Below, in pieces: positions 29,850 to 35,385 of a stretch of 35,526 bases of DNA. Each line of letters begins with the position of its first letter. The first letter of the stretch is position 1. Source of the stretch: CAYWNK01 sp047639615 (GTDB lineage: Bacteria > Planctomycetota > UBA1135 > GCA-002686595); contig JBLIOL010000010.1 of assembly GCA_047639615.1 (NCBI GenBank), forward strand, positions 1 to 35,526, given 5' to 3'. The notes under the pieces are model-generated. The model was not told the origin of the DNA, ran no database searches, and was given only the letters and a program-made list of their open reading frames with translations. The position numbers and the translations under genes are program-made.

Positions 29850-30706
29850 TGCCCGTCCCCAGCCGCAGACGAACGCTCCTGCTGACGGCCGTGACCCTCG
29901 TGGCCTTCGCGGGCAACTCACTCCTCTGCCGAGCCGCCTTAGCGGAAGAGCTGATCGACCCCTACTCCTTCACCGCCCTTCGTCTAGGCAGCGGCGCCCT
30001 GGTGCTCTACCTGCTCTCGCGCAAGGCCGTCCCCGCCGCACGGGCCACCGCCTGGGACAAGCGCGCCGGCCTAGCCCTCCTGGTCTACGCCCTCTGCTTC
30101 TCCGCGGCCTACGTCACCCTGGATGCGGGCACCGGCGCCCTGCTGCTCTTCGGCATGGTGCAAGTCACCATGATCGGCGCCGGCCTAGCCAAGGGCGAGC
30201 GCCTGGGCGCCGTCCAGGCTCTCGGCTTCCTCGCAGCCCTAGCCGGCGTCGTTTGGCTCGTACTCCCAGGCGTCTCCGCACCGGATCCCTTCGGAGCCCT
30301 GCTCATGTGCGCCGCCGGCATCGGCTGGGGCGCCTACTCCCTAGCCGGACGCGGAGCGCAAAGCCCCACTATCGCCAACGCCCGCAGCTTCCTCCTAGCA
30401 GCACCCGCCGCCGCACTCCTGCTACTGCCACTCAGCTCCGAGCTCACGCTCCAGCCCGAAGGCGCCCTACTCGCCTGCATCGCCGGCGCCGGCACCTCCG
30501 GCATCGGCTACGTGATCTGGTACGCCGCCCTGCGCGGCCTATCCGCCACCAGCGGCGCCATCGTGCAACTGGCCGTGCCCCTGATCGCCGCCCTCGGTGG
30601 GATCACGCTGCTTGGCGAGAGCCTCTCCACCCGCTTCGTCACCGCCAGCGCCCTGACCCTAGGCGGCATCGCCGTGGCGATCCTAGGCAAGCCAGCCAAG
30701 CCCTAG
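29849..30706 (+). CDS. EamA/DMT-superfamily transporter
   Basis: 285 aa from the GTG at 29849, whose first base is the last base of the preceding stop, implying translational coupling to the TamA-like gene. An upstream extension of the frame back to 29336 is only an antisense-like shadow of that gene and is Arg/Pro-rich. The protein has about ten transmembrane helices in two EamA halves (PYSFTALRLGSGALVLYLLS in the first; GYVIWYAALRGLSATSGAIVQLAVPLIAALGGITLLGE in the second), typical of DMT exporters. Substrate not predictable; metabolite or drug export is usual for the family. Confidence 0.9.
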   Translation: MPVPSRRRTLLLTAVTLVAFAGNSLLCRAALAEELIDPYSFTALRLGSGALVLYLLSRKAVPAARATAWDKRAGLALLVYALCFSAAYVTLDAGTGALLLFGMVQVTMIGAGLAKGERLGAVQALGFLAALAGVVWLVLPGVSAPDPFGALLMCAAGIGWGAYSLAGRGAQSPTIANARSFLLAAPAAALLLLPLSSELTLQPEGALLACIAGAGTSGIGYVIWYAALRGLSATSGAIVQLAVPLIAALGGITLLGESLSTRFVTASALTLGGIAVAILGKPAKP

Positions 30707-30746
30707 ATCGCGAGCCGTACCAAGCCCGCGCGCCACGGCACTGCAC

Positions 30747-31220
30747 CTATCCACCCGAGCTTGGCCACTGGGGAATATCCCCCGTCTCGTCATACAGCGG
30801 CCAGACAGTTATCGATTCCAGCTCTCCCATGGTTACCCAGCAACTGAGATTCCAGCGCTCGCTTGAGTACTGACGGCAATCAGTGCCCTCCATGTCATCC
30901 TCCAAGATGATGTCATCAATACCTGCACGCCTAAATCCATCCAGGAAGACCGGCTCCTGCATGCCAATGAGCTCGCGACCTCCAATGTGAGCCAACGGAC
31001 TAAACACGTTGATGCCGCTAAGCCGCCCCTCATCGTCCGAATCGAAGTCGAGCTCAATCTGATGCGAGCGATAGCACCATCGCTCCTGAACGACTCCATC
31101 ACCCCAATCATCGACCTTGACCGAGTTAGGGTCCCCAAATCGCGCTCGCACCACCGCCCGGTCGACCCCTAAGACCAGGTTTCCATAGCCGATCGCCGGC
31201 CTAATTACGTGCTCGTTCAT
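30747..31220 (-). CDS. Hypothetical cassette-type protein, 157 aa
   Basis: Not recognised as a named family. It starts at ATG 31220 without an obvious ribosome site. The N-terminus (GYGNLVLGVDRAVVRARFGDPNSVKVDDWGDGVVQERWCYRSHQIELDFD) resembles short soluble domains in which G-x-LxLGxxRxxVRARFG precedes a paired beta-sheet; immunity-type or SMI1-like proteins have similar general looks, but no claim is made. Soluble, acidic, with no signal peptide. It is the leftmost gene of the minus-strand accessory block, and base composition is less GC-rich than the EamA gene next to it. Confidence 0.6.
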   Translation of the reverse strand: MNEHVIRPAIGYGNLVLGVDRAVVRARFGDPNSVKVDDWGDGVVQERWCYRSHQIELDFDSDDEGRLSGINVFSPLAHIGGRELIGMQEPVFLDGFRRAGIDDIILEDDMEGTDCRQYSSERWNLSCWVTMGELESITVWPLYDETGDIPQWPSSGG

Positions 31221-31276
31221 TGGGTACAGCGCGCTGGTTACCGACCTGCGTGCGCTCGCGCCCGCGGCCCGTCAGG

Positions 31277-31525
31277 TCACTTCGCCTTGGCGATGGCCTT
31301 CTTGACCCGGATCGTGCTGCCGTCAACGGTCGTGCTGTTCAAGCTCTTCATCGCCGCCTTGGCTTCGCCAGGGTTCGACATCACCACGAAACCAAAACCC
31401 TTGGACGTGCCGGTAGCCTTGTCGGACACCACGTCACAGGAATGAACGGCGCCATACTTCTCAAAGAGCACCTTGAGCTCGCCCTCAGTGGTGCTGCGAT
31501 CGAGATTGCGGATAATGAGTTTCAT
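31277..31525 (-). CDS. Single RRM-domain RNA-binding protein
   Basis: 82 aa, almost entirely one RNA recognition motif. RNP2 is LIIRNL (residues 3-8) and RNP1 is KGFGFVVM (about 42-49), with the FEKYGAV loop between, followed by VDGSTIRVKKAIAKAK, a basic tail. Such small glycine-poor RRM proteins occur in cyanobacteria and scattered bacteria, and are linked to cold response and mRNA binding. It is embedded among minus-strand cassette-like genes. Whether it is a true integron cassette is uncertain: a possible degenerate attC lies upstream at 31577-31666. Cytoplasmic. Confidence 0.93.
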   Translation of the reverse strand: MKLIIRNLDRSTTEGELKVLFEKYGAVHSCDVVSDKATGTSKGFGFVVMSNPGEAKAAMKSLNSTTVDGSTIRVKKAIAKAK

Positions 31526-31576
31526 CGGTAGCTAGGCCATCAGGCGTCGAGTGCGGGGAGAGCGGCCAATCTTACC

Positions 31577-31666
31577 GCCTTACCAACCACGATTGGGGCG
31601 ATCAGCAGCGGGATGTGCCCCGTCCGAGCCACAGACTCGTCTGAGCGGACGAAACCCCCGTCACGC
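31577..31666 (-). other. Possible long, degenerate attC
   Basis: On the minus strand it begins with GCGTGAC, overlapping the antitoxin stop (5 of 7 matches to RYYYAAC), contains nested hairpins, and ends with GCTGATCGCCCCAATC then a GTTGGTAAGGC segment similar to the L'-R' end of the clear attC at 34015. Arms are poorly matched, so this is suggestive only. Confidence 0.3.
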
Positions 31667-31951
31667 AGCTGATTCGAGGTTCTCTCGGATGATCTTGGGG
31701 TGGCGCGCAGCGATGCGAAGAAGCGCAAGCGCCGGGCCCTCTGGCTGACGCCGGTCTTGCTCCCAGTTGCGAAGGGTATGGACGCTGATTCCCATCGCCT
31801 CCGCGAAGCGAACCTGAGTGAGGCCAACAAACCTGCGAAGCGCGGCGATGTCCTTGCCGCTTTCGAATTTTCCAGCCATCAGGCGCTTCCGCATCCGTGC
31901 CGGGATCGCCCGGGCAAGCTGCTCCGGAGTGAGTTCAGGAATGTCAGTCAT
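31661..31951 (-). CDS. XRE-family HTH antitoxin paired with BrnT
   Basis: 96 aa. A helix-turn-helix lies at about residues 34-80: DIAALRRFVGLTQVRFAEAMGISVHTLRNWEQDRRQPEG, then PALALLRIAARHPKIIRENL. This is the NadS/HigA-like form with the HTH in the C-terminal half and an N-terminal arm that probably neutralises the toxin. Its ATG overlaps the toxin stop (ATGA), toxin first. BrnT is more often partnered by a ribbon-helix-helix BrnA, so an XRE partner is a less common pairing. It likely represses the operon through the palindrome at 32264-32282. Confidence 0.88.
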   Translation of the reverse strand: MTDIPELTPEQLARAIPARMRKRLMAGKFESGKDIAALRRFVGLTQVRFAEAMGISVHTLRNWEQDRRQPEGPALALLRIAARHPKIIRENLESAA

Positions 31952-32250
31952 GCTTGGTCATCCATTGCAGATCGAAATGCGGTGTGCTCACGCCTAGTAG
32001 CCCAACGAGCGCTGATGATTCGTGCCATACCTTCCTCCCGTTCAGTCCAGACGACCAGGACGAGGCCGCGGCGTATAGGACCAATGGCGATGAATCGTTC
32101 CTCCTCGTCAGAGTGCGCCTCATCGAAGACCTCCACATAGTCGTCGCCCGACGAAAAGAGCGCAGCCGCTTCCTCGAAGGAAACTCCATGCTTTGCCTTG
32201 TTAGTGATGCTCTTAACTTCATCCCACTCGATCTGGTCATCATCAAGCAT
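31948..32250 (-). CDS. brnT: BrnT-family RNase toxin
   Basis: 100 aa, normal length. BrnT features are visible: IEWDEVKSITNKAKHGVSFEEAAALF at the N-terminus, ERFIAIGPIRRGLVLVVWTERE in the middle strands, and IISARWATRREHTAFRSAM at the C-terminus. BrnT is a RelE-fold ribonuclease that arrests growth when its antitoxin is lost. Here it is followed by an overlapping XRE antitoxin. The module may help stabilise the accessory region against loss, a known role of toxin-antitoxin pairs in large integrons. Confidence 0.92.
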   Translation of the reverse strand: MLDDDQIEWDEVKSITNKAKHGVSFEEAAALFSSGDDYVEVFDEAHSDEEERFIAIGPIRRGLVLVVWTEREEGMARIISARWATRREHTAFRSAMDDQA

Positions 32251-32282
32251 ACGCCAATGGCTTACTAAGTCAATGACTTAGT
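32246..32282 (-). promoter_or_regulatory. Probable promoter and palindromic operator of the BrnT-antitoxin operon
   Basis: Bases 32264-32282 form a perfect palindrome of 9-bp arms around one central base (ACTAAGTCA-A-TGACTTAGT on the plus strand). On the minus strand it overlaps TTGACT (-35-like, 32268-32273), 16 bp before TATGCT (-10-like, 32246-32251). The -10-like box overlaps the toxin ATG, which would mean a nearly leaderless transcript, so the exact promoter boxes are unsure; the palindrome itself is solid. Binding by the HTH antitoxin is inferred. Confidence 0.6.
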
Positions 32283-32444
32283 CGGAAAAATGGATATGGC
32301 TAGACCTGAAAGCGCGCTCTGCTTCTAGACCCCACCACGCTATGCGCCTCGGAGATAACCGGCCCCTTAGCGATCCGGCCCCTGGAGCCTCCCTAGGCCC
32401 GCGGAGCAGACGGCATTGCCCTACGTTTAGGGCTCAGCCCCCCC

Positions 32445-32714
32445 CTAGGCTTTGCAAAGGGGCGCTAGATCACCACTCGTGACCCGCGGCATCCCAACCT
32501 CATTCAACACGCGATTGAAGTCGTTTAGCGTGAGTTTCGATGGCCCAGAGATCTCAATTCCAATCGGTCGCCCATTCGGAGCGAAGTCGATGACCATCCC
32601 GGGTTCGATGCTCTGGGTTCTTGCGCTGACGTCACCGCCCTCACCCGGCAGGTAGTAGTACGCAGCAAACGGTCGCCCGAGGTGAAACGTCACTTCTAGA
32701 TACGGCTGCTTCAT
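32445..32714 (-). CDS. DUF2283-like protein
   Basis: 89 aa from ATG 32714, preceded by a good AGGAGG ribosome site. The pattern FAAYYYLPG ... VSARTQSIEPGMVIDFAPNGRPIGIEISGPSKLTLNDFNRVLNEVG matches DUF2283, a small family often next to toxin-antitoxin genes and common in accessory DNA. Function unknown. Its stop overlaps GCCTAGG, which resembles but does not match an attC R'' box, so this may be a decayed cassette. Confidence 0.8.
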   Translation of the reverse strand: MKQPYLEVTFHLGRPFAAYYYLPGEGGDVSARTQSIEPGMVIDFAPNGRPIGIEISGPSKLTLNDFNRVLNEVGMPRVTSGDLAPLCKA

Positions 32715-32977
32715 TCAACTCCTCCTGCGGCCTGCGCCGGAACCACTACAAACGGACCGATGCCCGGCGGCGATAGAGCCGCCGATGGTCATCATATGAC
32801 TAGACCGCTGTTCTAGGTGGCCGGTTTCATCCACGGGCGAAGCGCCGAAGAACCAAACCCGCAAGAAACAACCCAGAGCCGTACCTCCCCGTGCGTCCTG
32901 CTGTCCGGGTTGCATTCTGGTCGGTACCCGCTTCGGTACTCACTTCAGCAACTCGGACGGTCAACAAGATTGCGCTC

Positions 32978-33358
32978 TCAGGACTTCTCAGGCTTCGGAG
33001 CGCGGAGGATGCTCTTCATCTTCTTCCCGCGTGCCAGCTCGTCCACCAACTTGTCGAGGTACCGCGTCTGCTGCGTCAGCGTGTTGGTGATCTCCTCGAC
33101 CCGATAGCCACAGATCAGCCCGGTGATCAGGTGCACATTCGGGTTGAGCGTGGCTGCCTTGAAGAACTGCGCGAACGTGAGCTTCTCGTCGATGTGCTTC
33201 TGCAGCGCAGCTCCGTCGAACCCGGTCAACCACTCGATCACCTGGTGGAGCTCTTCAACAGACTTGCCCTTCTTCTCGACCTTCGTAACGTAGTGCGGAT
33301 ACACGGACGCAAAGGTCATCTGCGCAATCCGCTCATCGTGGTGGCTTGTGCTCTTCAT
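32978..33358 (-). CDS. DUF2200 family protein
   Basis: 126 aa from ATG 33358, which has a strong GGAGGTGAC ribosome site; the open frame continues 40 codons upstream into the inverted repeat and is not used. The sequence shows the DUF2200 pattern: IAQMTFASVYPHYVTKVEKKGKSVEELHQVIEWLTGFD, FAQFFKAATLNPNVHLITGLICGYRVEEI, then LDKLVDELARGKKMKSI. The family is soluble, functionally uncharacterised and often found on cassettes and plasmids. A weak GGTTT/AAACC hairpin (near 32817-32860) lies downstream but is not convincingly attC. Confidence 0.88.
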   Translation of the reverse strand: MKSTSHHDERIAQMTFASVYPHYVTKVEKKGKSVEELHQVIEWLTGFDGAALQKHIDEKLTFAQFFKAATLNPNVHLITGLICGYRVEEITNTLTQQTRYLDKLVDELARGKKMKSILRAPKPEKS

Positions 33359-33375
33359 GTCACCTCCAAGCTTAC

Positions 33376-33542
33376 CGACCATACGGAGCCGCACCAATCG
33401 CCGCCGTTTTCCACCGATCTGCCATACATAGCAGCAACATTCCTGCGCTCCGGACCTGACCAAGCGCGTCGTCGCCACTGTTCAGACGAGGTACGACTAG
33501 ACCAAAGAAAACGGCGGCGATTGGTGCGGCTCCGTATGGTCG
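33376..33542. repeat. 36-bp perfect inverted repeat with 95-bp spacer
   Basis: Bases 33376-33411 are the exact reverse complement of 33507-33542. Spacer 33412-33506 has no recognisable ORF apart from the unused extension of the DUF2200 frame. It could be a small MITE-like insertion or an inverted duplication of an attC arm. Confidence 0.9.
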
Positions 33543-33573
33543 CGGCTCCGTATGGTCGCGGCTCCGTATGGTC
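33526..33573 (+). repeat. Three perfect tandem copies of a 16-bp unit
   Basis: The unit GCGGCTCCGTATGGTC is repeated at 33526, 33542 and 33558, with the next copy broken. The first copy is part of the right arm of the 36-bp inverted repeat, and a fourth, inverted copy sits in the left arm at 33377-33392. These repeats lie where the membrane-protein cassette's attC should be. Confidence 0.95.
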
Positions 33574-33603
33574 GCGGAGCGGCCGCCTGCCTGCATCGAC
33601 TGC

Positions 33604-33846
33604 TTAGCCGTTACCACCATCGCTCAACTCGCCGACCATAGTCCGCACACCCGAAATGAGCAGCCCCGTGATGACGGTTAGCAGGAACGCGGTCAGGAAT
33701 ACCCGCGTCACCGATTCATAGAACGCGCCACCGCCGGTTCGCCAAATCAGGAAAGCTCCGGCGATCGCGGAAACGATGGCACAGACCAGGAACACTGGGA
33801 AACAACACCAGGCGAGCCTCTGAAGTAGTTTTTGAATCTTAGGCAT
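33604..33846 (-). CDS. Small two-helix membrane protein
   Basis: 80 aa from ATG 33846 (a GTG at 33855 would add three residues). Two transmembrane helices: FPVFLVCAIVSAIAGAFLIW (about 14-33) and VFLTAFLLTVITGLLISGV (about 47-65), with a short acidic C-terminus. Not recognised; an immunity-like or stress-related membrane protein is possible. Its TAA stop lies in GGCTAAG, a near match to an attC R'' box, as in true cassettes. No ribosome site is visible. Confidence 0.7.
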   Translation of the reverse strand: MPKIQKLLQRLAWCCFPVFLVCAIVSAIAGAFLIWRTGGGAFYESVTRVFLTAFLLTVITGLLISGVRTMVGELSDGGNG

Positions 33847-33914
33847 GGCTATCACGGTTGGCGATCAGGGGCGCCGGAAGCGGCGTCCGCCTGCATCGCT
33901 TATCTAGGTTGCCC
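33847..33914 (-). other. Degenerate attC of the micro-ORF cassette
   Basis: On the minus strand the arms GCGATGCAGG and CCTGATCGC pair with one extrahelical base, the hallmark of attC L''/L' arms, around an inner GCCG-CTTC-CGGC hairpin. R'' (ACCTAGAT) and R' (GTGATAGC) are eroded compared with RYYYAAC and GTTRRRY, so recombination is probably weak or lost. Confidence 0.55.
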
Positions 33915-33998
33915 TCATTCATTCGAGGGATACAGTTCGATCTCAAGTCCTGAGTCAAAGATGAGTGCGTTCAAATCAAGGATGTAGTGCGCAGCCAT
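33915..33998 (-). CDS. 27-codon micro-ORF filling a tiny cassette
   Basis: The only minus-strand start in this roughly 165-bp cassette, ATG 33998, reads 27 residues (MAAHYILDLNALIFDSGLEI then ELYPSNE) to TGA 33917-33915, just before attC. It could be a real small protein, the intact N-terminus of a decayed gene, or chance. Placement between two attC sites in the coding orientation favours a biological origin. Confidence 0.4.
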   Translation of the reverse strand: MAAHYILDLNALIFDSGLEIELYPSNE

Positions 33999-34014
33999 CG
34001 GATGGACACGGCTC

Positions 34015-34079
34015 GCCTAACGGCTAGGGCCGATCAGCGGCGGGGCGAAGCCCCGACCGTATGGAGCGGCTTGTTGGAC
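34015..34079 (-). other. attC site (Imm17-like cassette)
   Basis: Minus strand: R'' GTCCAAC, AA, a long imperfect stem with central GGGGC-TTC-GCCCC, then GCTGATCGGCCCTAGCC and R' GTTAGGC. It lies 21 bp after the Imm17-like stop. The bulged stem and both core boxes match attC architecture. Confidence 0.88.
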
Positions 34080-34100
34080 CGCGGGCATGTGTACTCCATG

Positions 34101-34307
34101 TCATTGGGAATCTTGAATGATGCCCGTTGCAAGCAGGACGCCAGTCACAACAATTGCCGCGCCGAGAATCCCGTAGAAGATCCGCGCCCCGGTCCTCCCG
34201 AACAGCTTCACGAAAGATTGCGCCTTCCGATGGTTGATAAACCAGTCCCAGTCGAAAGCTGCACCGCTGATCGCGAAAATCCCACTAGCTATAAGTATCC
34301 ATTCCAT
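34101..34307 (-). CDS. Imm17-like immunity membrane protein
   Basis: 68 aa from ATG 34307 with an AGAGG ribosome site. Two transmembrane helices: WILIASGIFAISGAAFDW (2-19) and ARIFYGILGAAIVVTGVLLATG (about 41-62), joined by a loop DWDWFINHRKAQSFVKLFGRTG that matches the Imm17 immunity pattern (FxWDWF...RKA..FVK..GR.GAR.FY). Imm17 proteins protect against polymorphic or contact-dependent toxins. No toxin gene is nearby, so it would act as an orphan immunity gene carried on a cassette. The family assignment is from memory of the motif and is moderately secure. Confidence 0.72.
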   Translation of the reverse strand: MEWILIASGIFAISGAAFDWDWFINHRKAQSFVKLFGRTGARIFYGILGAAIVVTGVLLATGIIQDSQ

Positions 34308-34329
34308 TCAGTACCTCTGTTTCCTGTTT

Positions 34330-34395
34330 GTCTAACGGTCTTGCGTTTCAGTGGCGGGCGCGCAGCGGACCGTCCGCTGCAAGCGCTTGTTAGGC
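34330..34395 (-). other. attC site (VOC cassette)
   Basis: Minus strand: R'' GCCTAAC, AA, GCGCTTGCAGCGGACGG arm, inner hairpin, CCGCCACTGAAACGCAAGACC arm, R' GTTAGAC. The VOC gene's TAA stop is the TAA of R''. Nearly identical to the site at 35266, differing mainly in the R'-proximal arm. Confidence 0.95.
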
Positions 34396-34821
34396 GGAGG
34401 CCCAGGGATCGTAGGAGCCGAAGTTCCAAACGTGCCCTTCGGGATCGCGGCAAGAGTAGCCCCGTCCCCCATAGTCCTCGTCCCTAATCTCAATCACGAT
34501 CTCCGCGCCCGCCGCGACAGCTCGGGCATAGTGTTTATCGGCATCGCCGACAATGATGTACGGACTCTGAGATACGGCGCCACCCAGAGCACTCGGCGGC
34601 TTCTGAAGATCATCGAAATCGCTCGCTCCCGCGGAACCGAGCATCATCATCCCGTTCCCGAACACGAGCTGTGCGTGGGCGATCGTGCCGTCTTCACCGG
34701 GCACGACCAGGTGCTTCTCGAATCCAAACGCCTCGCAGAGCCACGCGATGGCTGCCGCTGCATCGTTGTAGCGCACGGTCGGAATCACCGTCGCGGCTGT
34801 GGTCTTCGTGCTGTCGGTCAT
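34390..34821 (-). CDS. VOC/glyoxalase-fold (PhnB-like) protein
   Basis: 143 aa from ATG 34821, chosen over an ATG ten codons upstream because GGAGGGAGCC precedes it. Two VOC beta-alpha-beta-beta-beta modules are seen: VIPTVRYNDAAAAIAWLCEAFGFEKHLVVPGEDGTIAHAQLVFGNGMMML and YIIVGDADKHYARAVAAGAEIVIEIRDEDYGGRGYSCRDPEGHVWNFGSY. His39 or His56 and the C-terminal Glu in DPEGHVW are typical ligand positions. The PhnB-like subgroup includes uncharacterised and bleomycin/fosfomycin-type proteins; no resistance is claimed. A cassette gene: its stop is inside R'' of the next attC. Confidence 0.9.
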   Translation of the reverse strand: MTDSTKTTAATVIPTVRYNDAAAAIAWLCEAFGFEKHLVVPGEDGTIAHAQLVFGNGMMMLGSAGASDFDDLQKPPSALGGAVSQSPYIIVGDADKHYARAVAAGAEIVIEIRDEDYGGRGYSCRDPEGHVWNFGSYDPWASA

Positions 34822-34858
34822 GGCTCCCTCCTGTGTGTTGTGTCGGTCCAATGCTGCC

Positions 34859-34921
34859 GCCTAACGACCTGGGCAATCAGCGGTCGGGCGTAGCCCGATC
34901 CGTTGCATCATCTGGTTCGTC
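34859..34921 (-). other. attC site (124-aa protein cassette)
   Basis: Minus strand: R' is a perfect GTTAGGC. R'' is GACGAAC (5 of 7, AAC retained). The GCAACGG / CCG...TTGC arms enclose a TCGGGC-TACG-GCCCGA hairpin. The upstream ORF's stop lies inside the site, which is unusual but known for cassettes with run-on 3' ends. Confidence 0.8.
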
Positions 34922-35251
34922 GGCTTCAATCGTATCAAGGTCAATAACCTCTCGAGCCATGAAGGTAATCGATCCCCAGGATGCCTCGAAGTCCGCGACC
35001 TGAACGTTGAGTCCGTCCAACTGCCGTTTGCTGACATCTAGGATTTGCATGCCCGAAGTGGGTTGGGGAAAGCCCTTCTCGACTTCCAGGTTTTGCGGCG
35101 ACCAGAAGCGGAGTTTTCTGACGGTGTTCTCTCGGCGCAAAAACAGGTCGAGGAACGGCTCGTCGTCCCCAGAGCACACATAGTAGCGCATGTCAATGAT
35201 GCGGTACTCATGTGGGTGATCGATGATCGGATGAGGAGGGTCGTACGTCAT
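34877..35251 (-). CDS. Hypothetical integron-cassette protein, 124 aa
   Basis: Not recognised. It starts at ATG 35251, 15 bp after the R' box of the preceding attC, with AGGG before it. Soluble and acidic; the core is YRIIDMRYYVCSGDDEPFLDLFLRRENTVRKLRFWSPQNLEVEKGF, then MQILDVSKRQLDGLNVQVADFEASWGSITFMAREVIDL, a beta-rich pattern similar to small immunity or SMI1-like folds. The C-terminal tail (EADEPDDATDRATPDR) is coded inside the attC, so it is likely not part of the fold. Confidence 0.72.
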   Translation of the reverse strand: MTYDPPHPIIDHPHEYRIIDMRYYVCSGDDEPFLDLFLRRENTVRKLRFWSPQNLEVEKGFPQPTSGMQILDVSKRQLDGLNVQVADFEASWGSITFMAREVIDLDTIEADEPDDATDRATPDR

Positions 35252-35265
35252 GGTCCCTACTGCCC

Positions 35266-35332
35266 GTCTAACGTCGTTGCGGTTCAGCGGCGGGCCGCGC
35301 AGCGGACCGTCCGCTGCAAGCGCTTGTTAGGC
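35266..35332 (-). other. attC site (NTF2-like cassette)
   Basis: Minus strand: R'' GCCTAAC, AA, GCGCTTGCAGCGGACGG arm, hairpin, CCGCCGCTGAACCGCAACGAC arm and R' GTTAGAC. All canonical core positions match, including the unpaired spacer bases. Its close similarity to the 34330 site suggests cassettes gathered from related arrays. Confidence 0.95.
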
Positions 35333-35385
35333 GGTTGCCCGTCAACCGGCAGAAGCTGTTGCTTGTCATGCGACATACCAGGCTG

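Noticed and set aside
31243..31278. Hairpin after the RRM gene as attC
   Set aside because: Too short and R' box missing; could be a terminator. Mentioned only as possible decay product.
32817..32860. GGTTT/AAACC hairpin as an attC for the DUF2200 gene
   Set aside because: No RYYYAAC or GTTRRRY boxes at the right spacing, and it is over 100 bp from the stop.
32715..32915. 66-codon minus-strand frame before DUF2283
   Set aside because: Covers a hairpin-rich spacer, has no ribosome site and overlaps the DUF2283 Shine-Dalgarno; probably non-coding.
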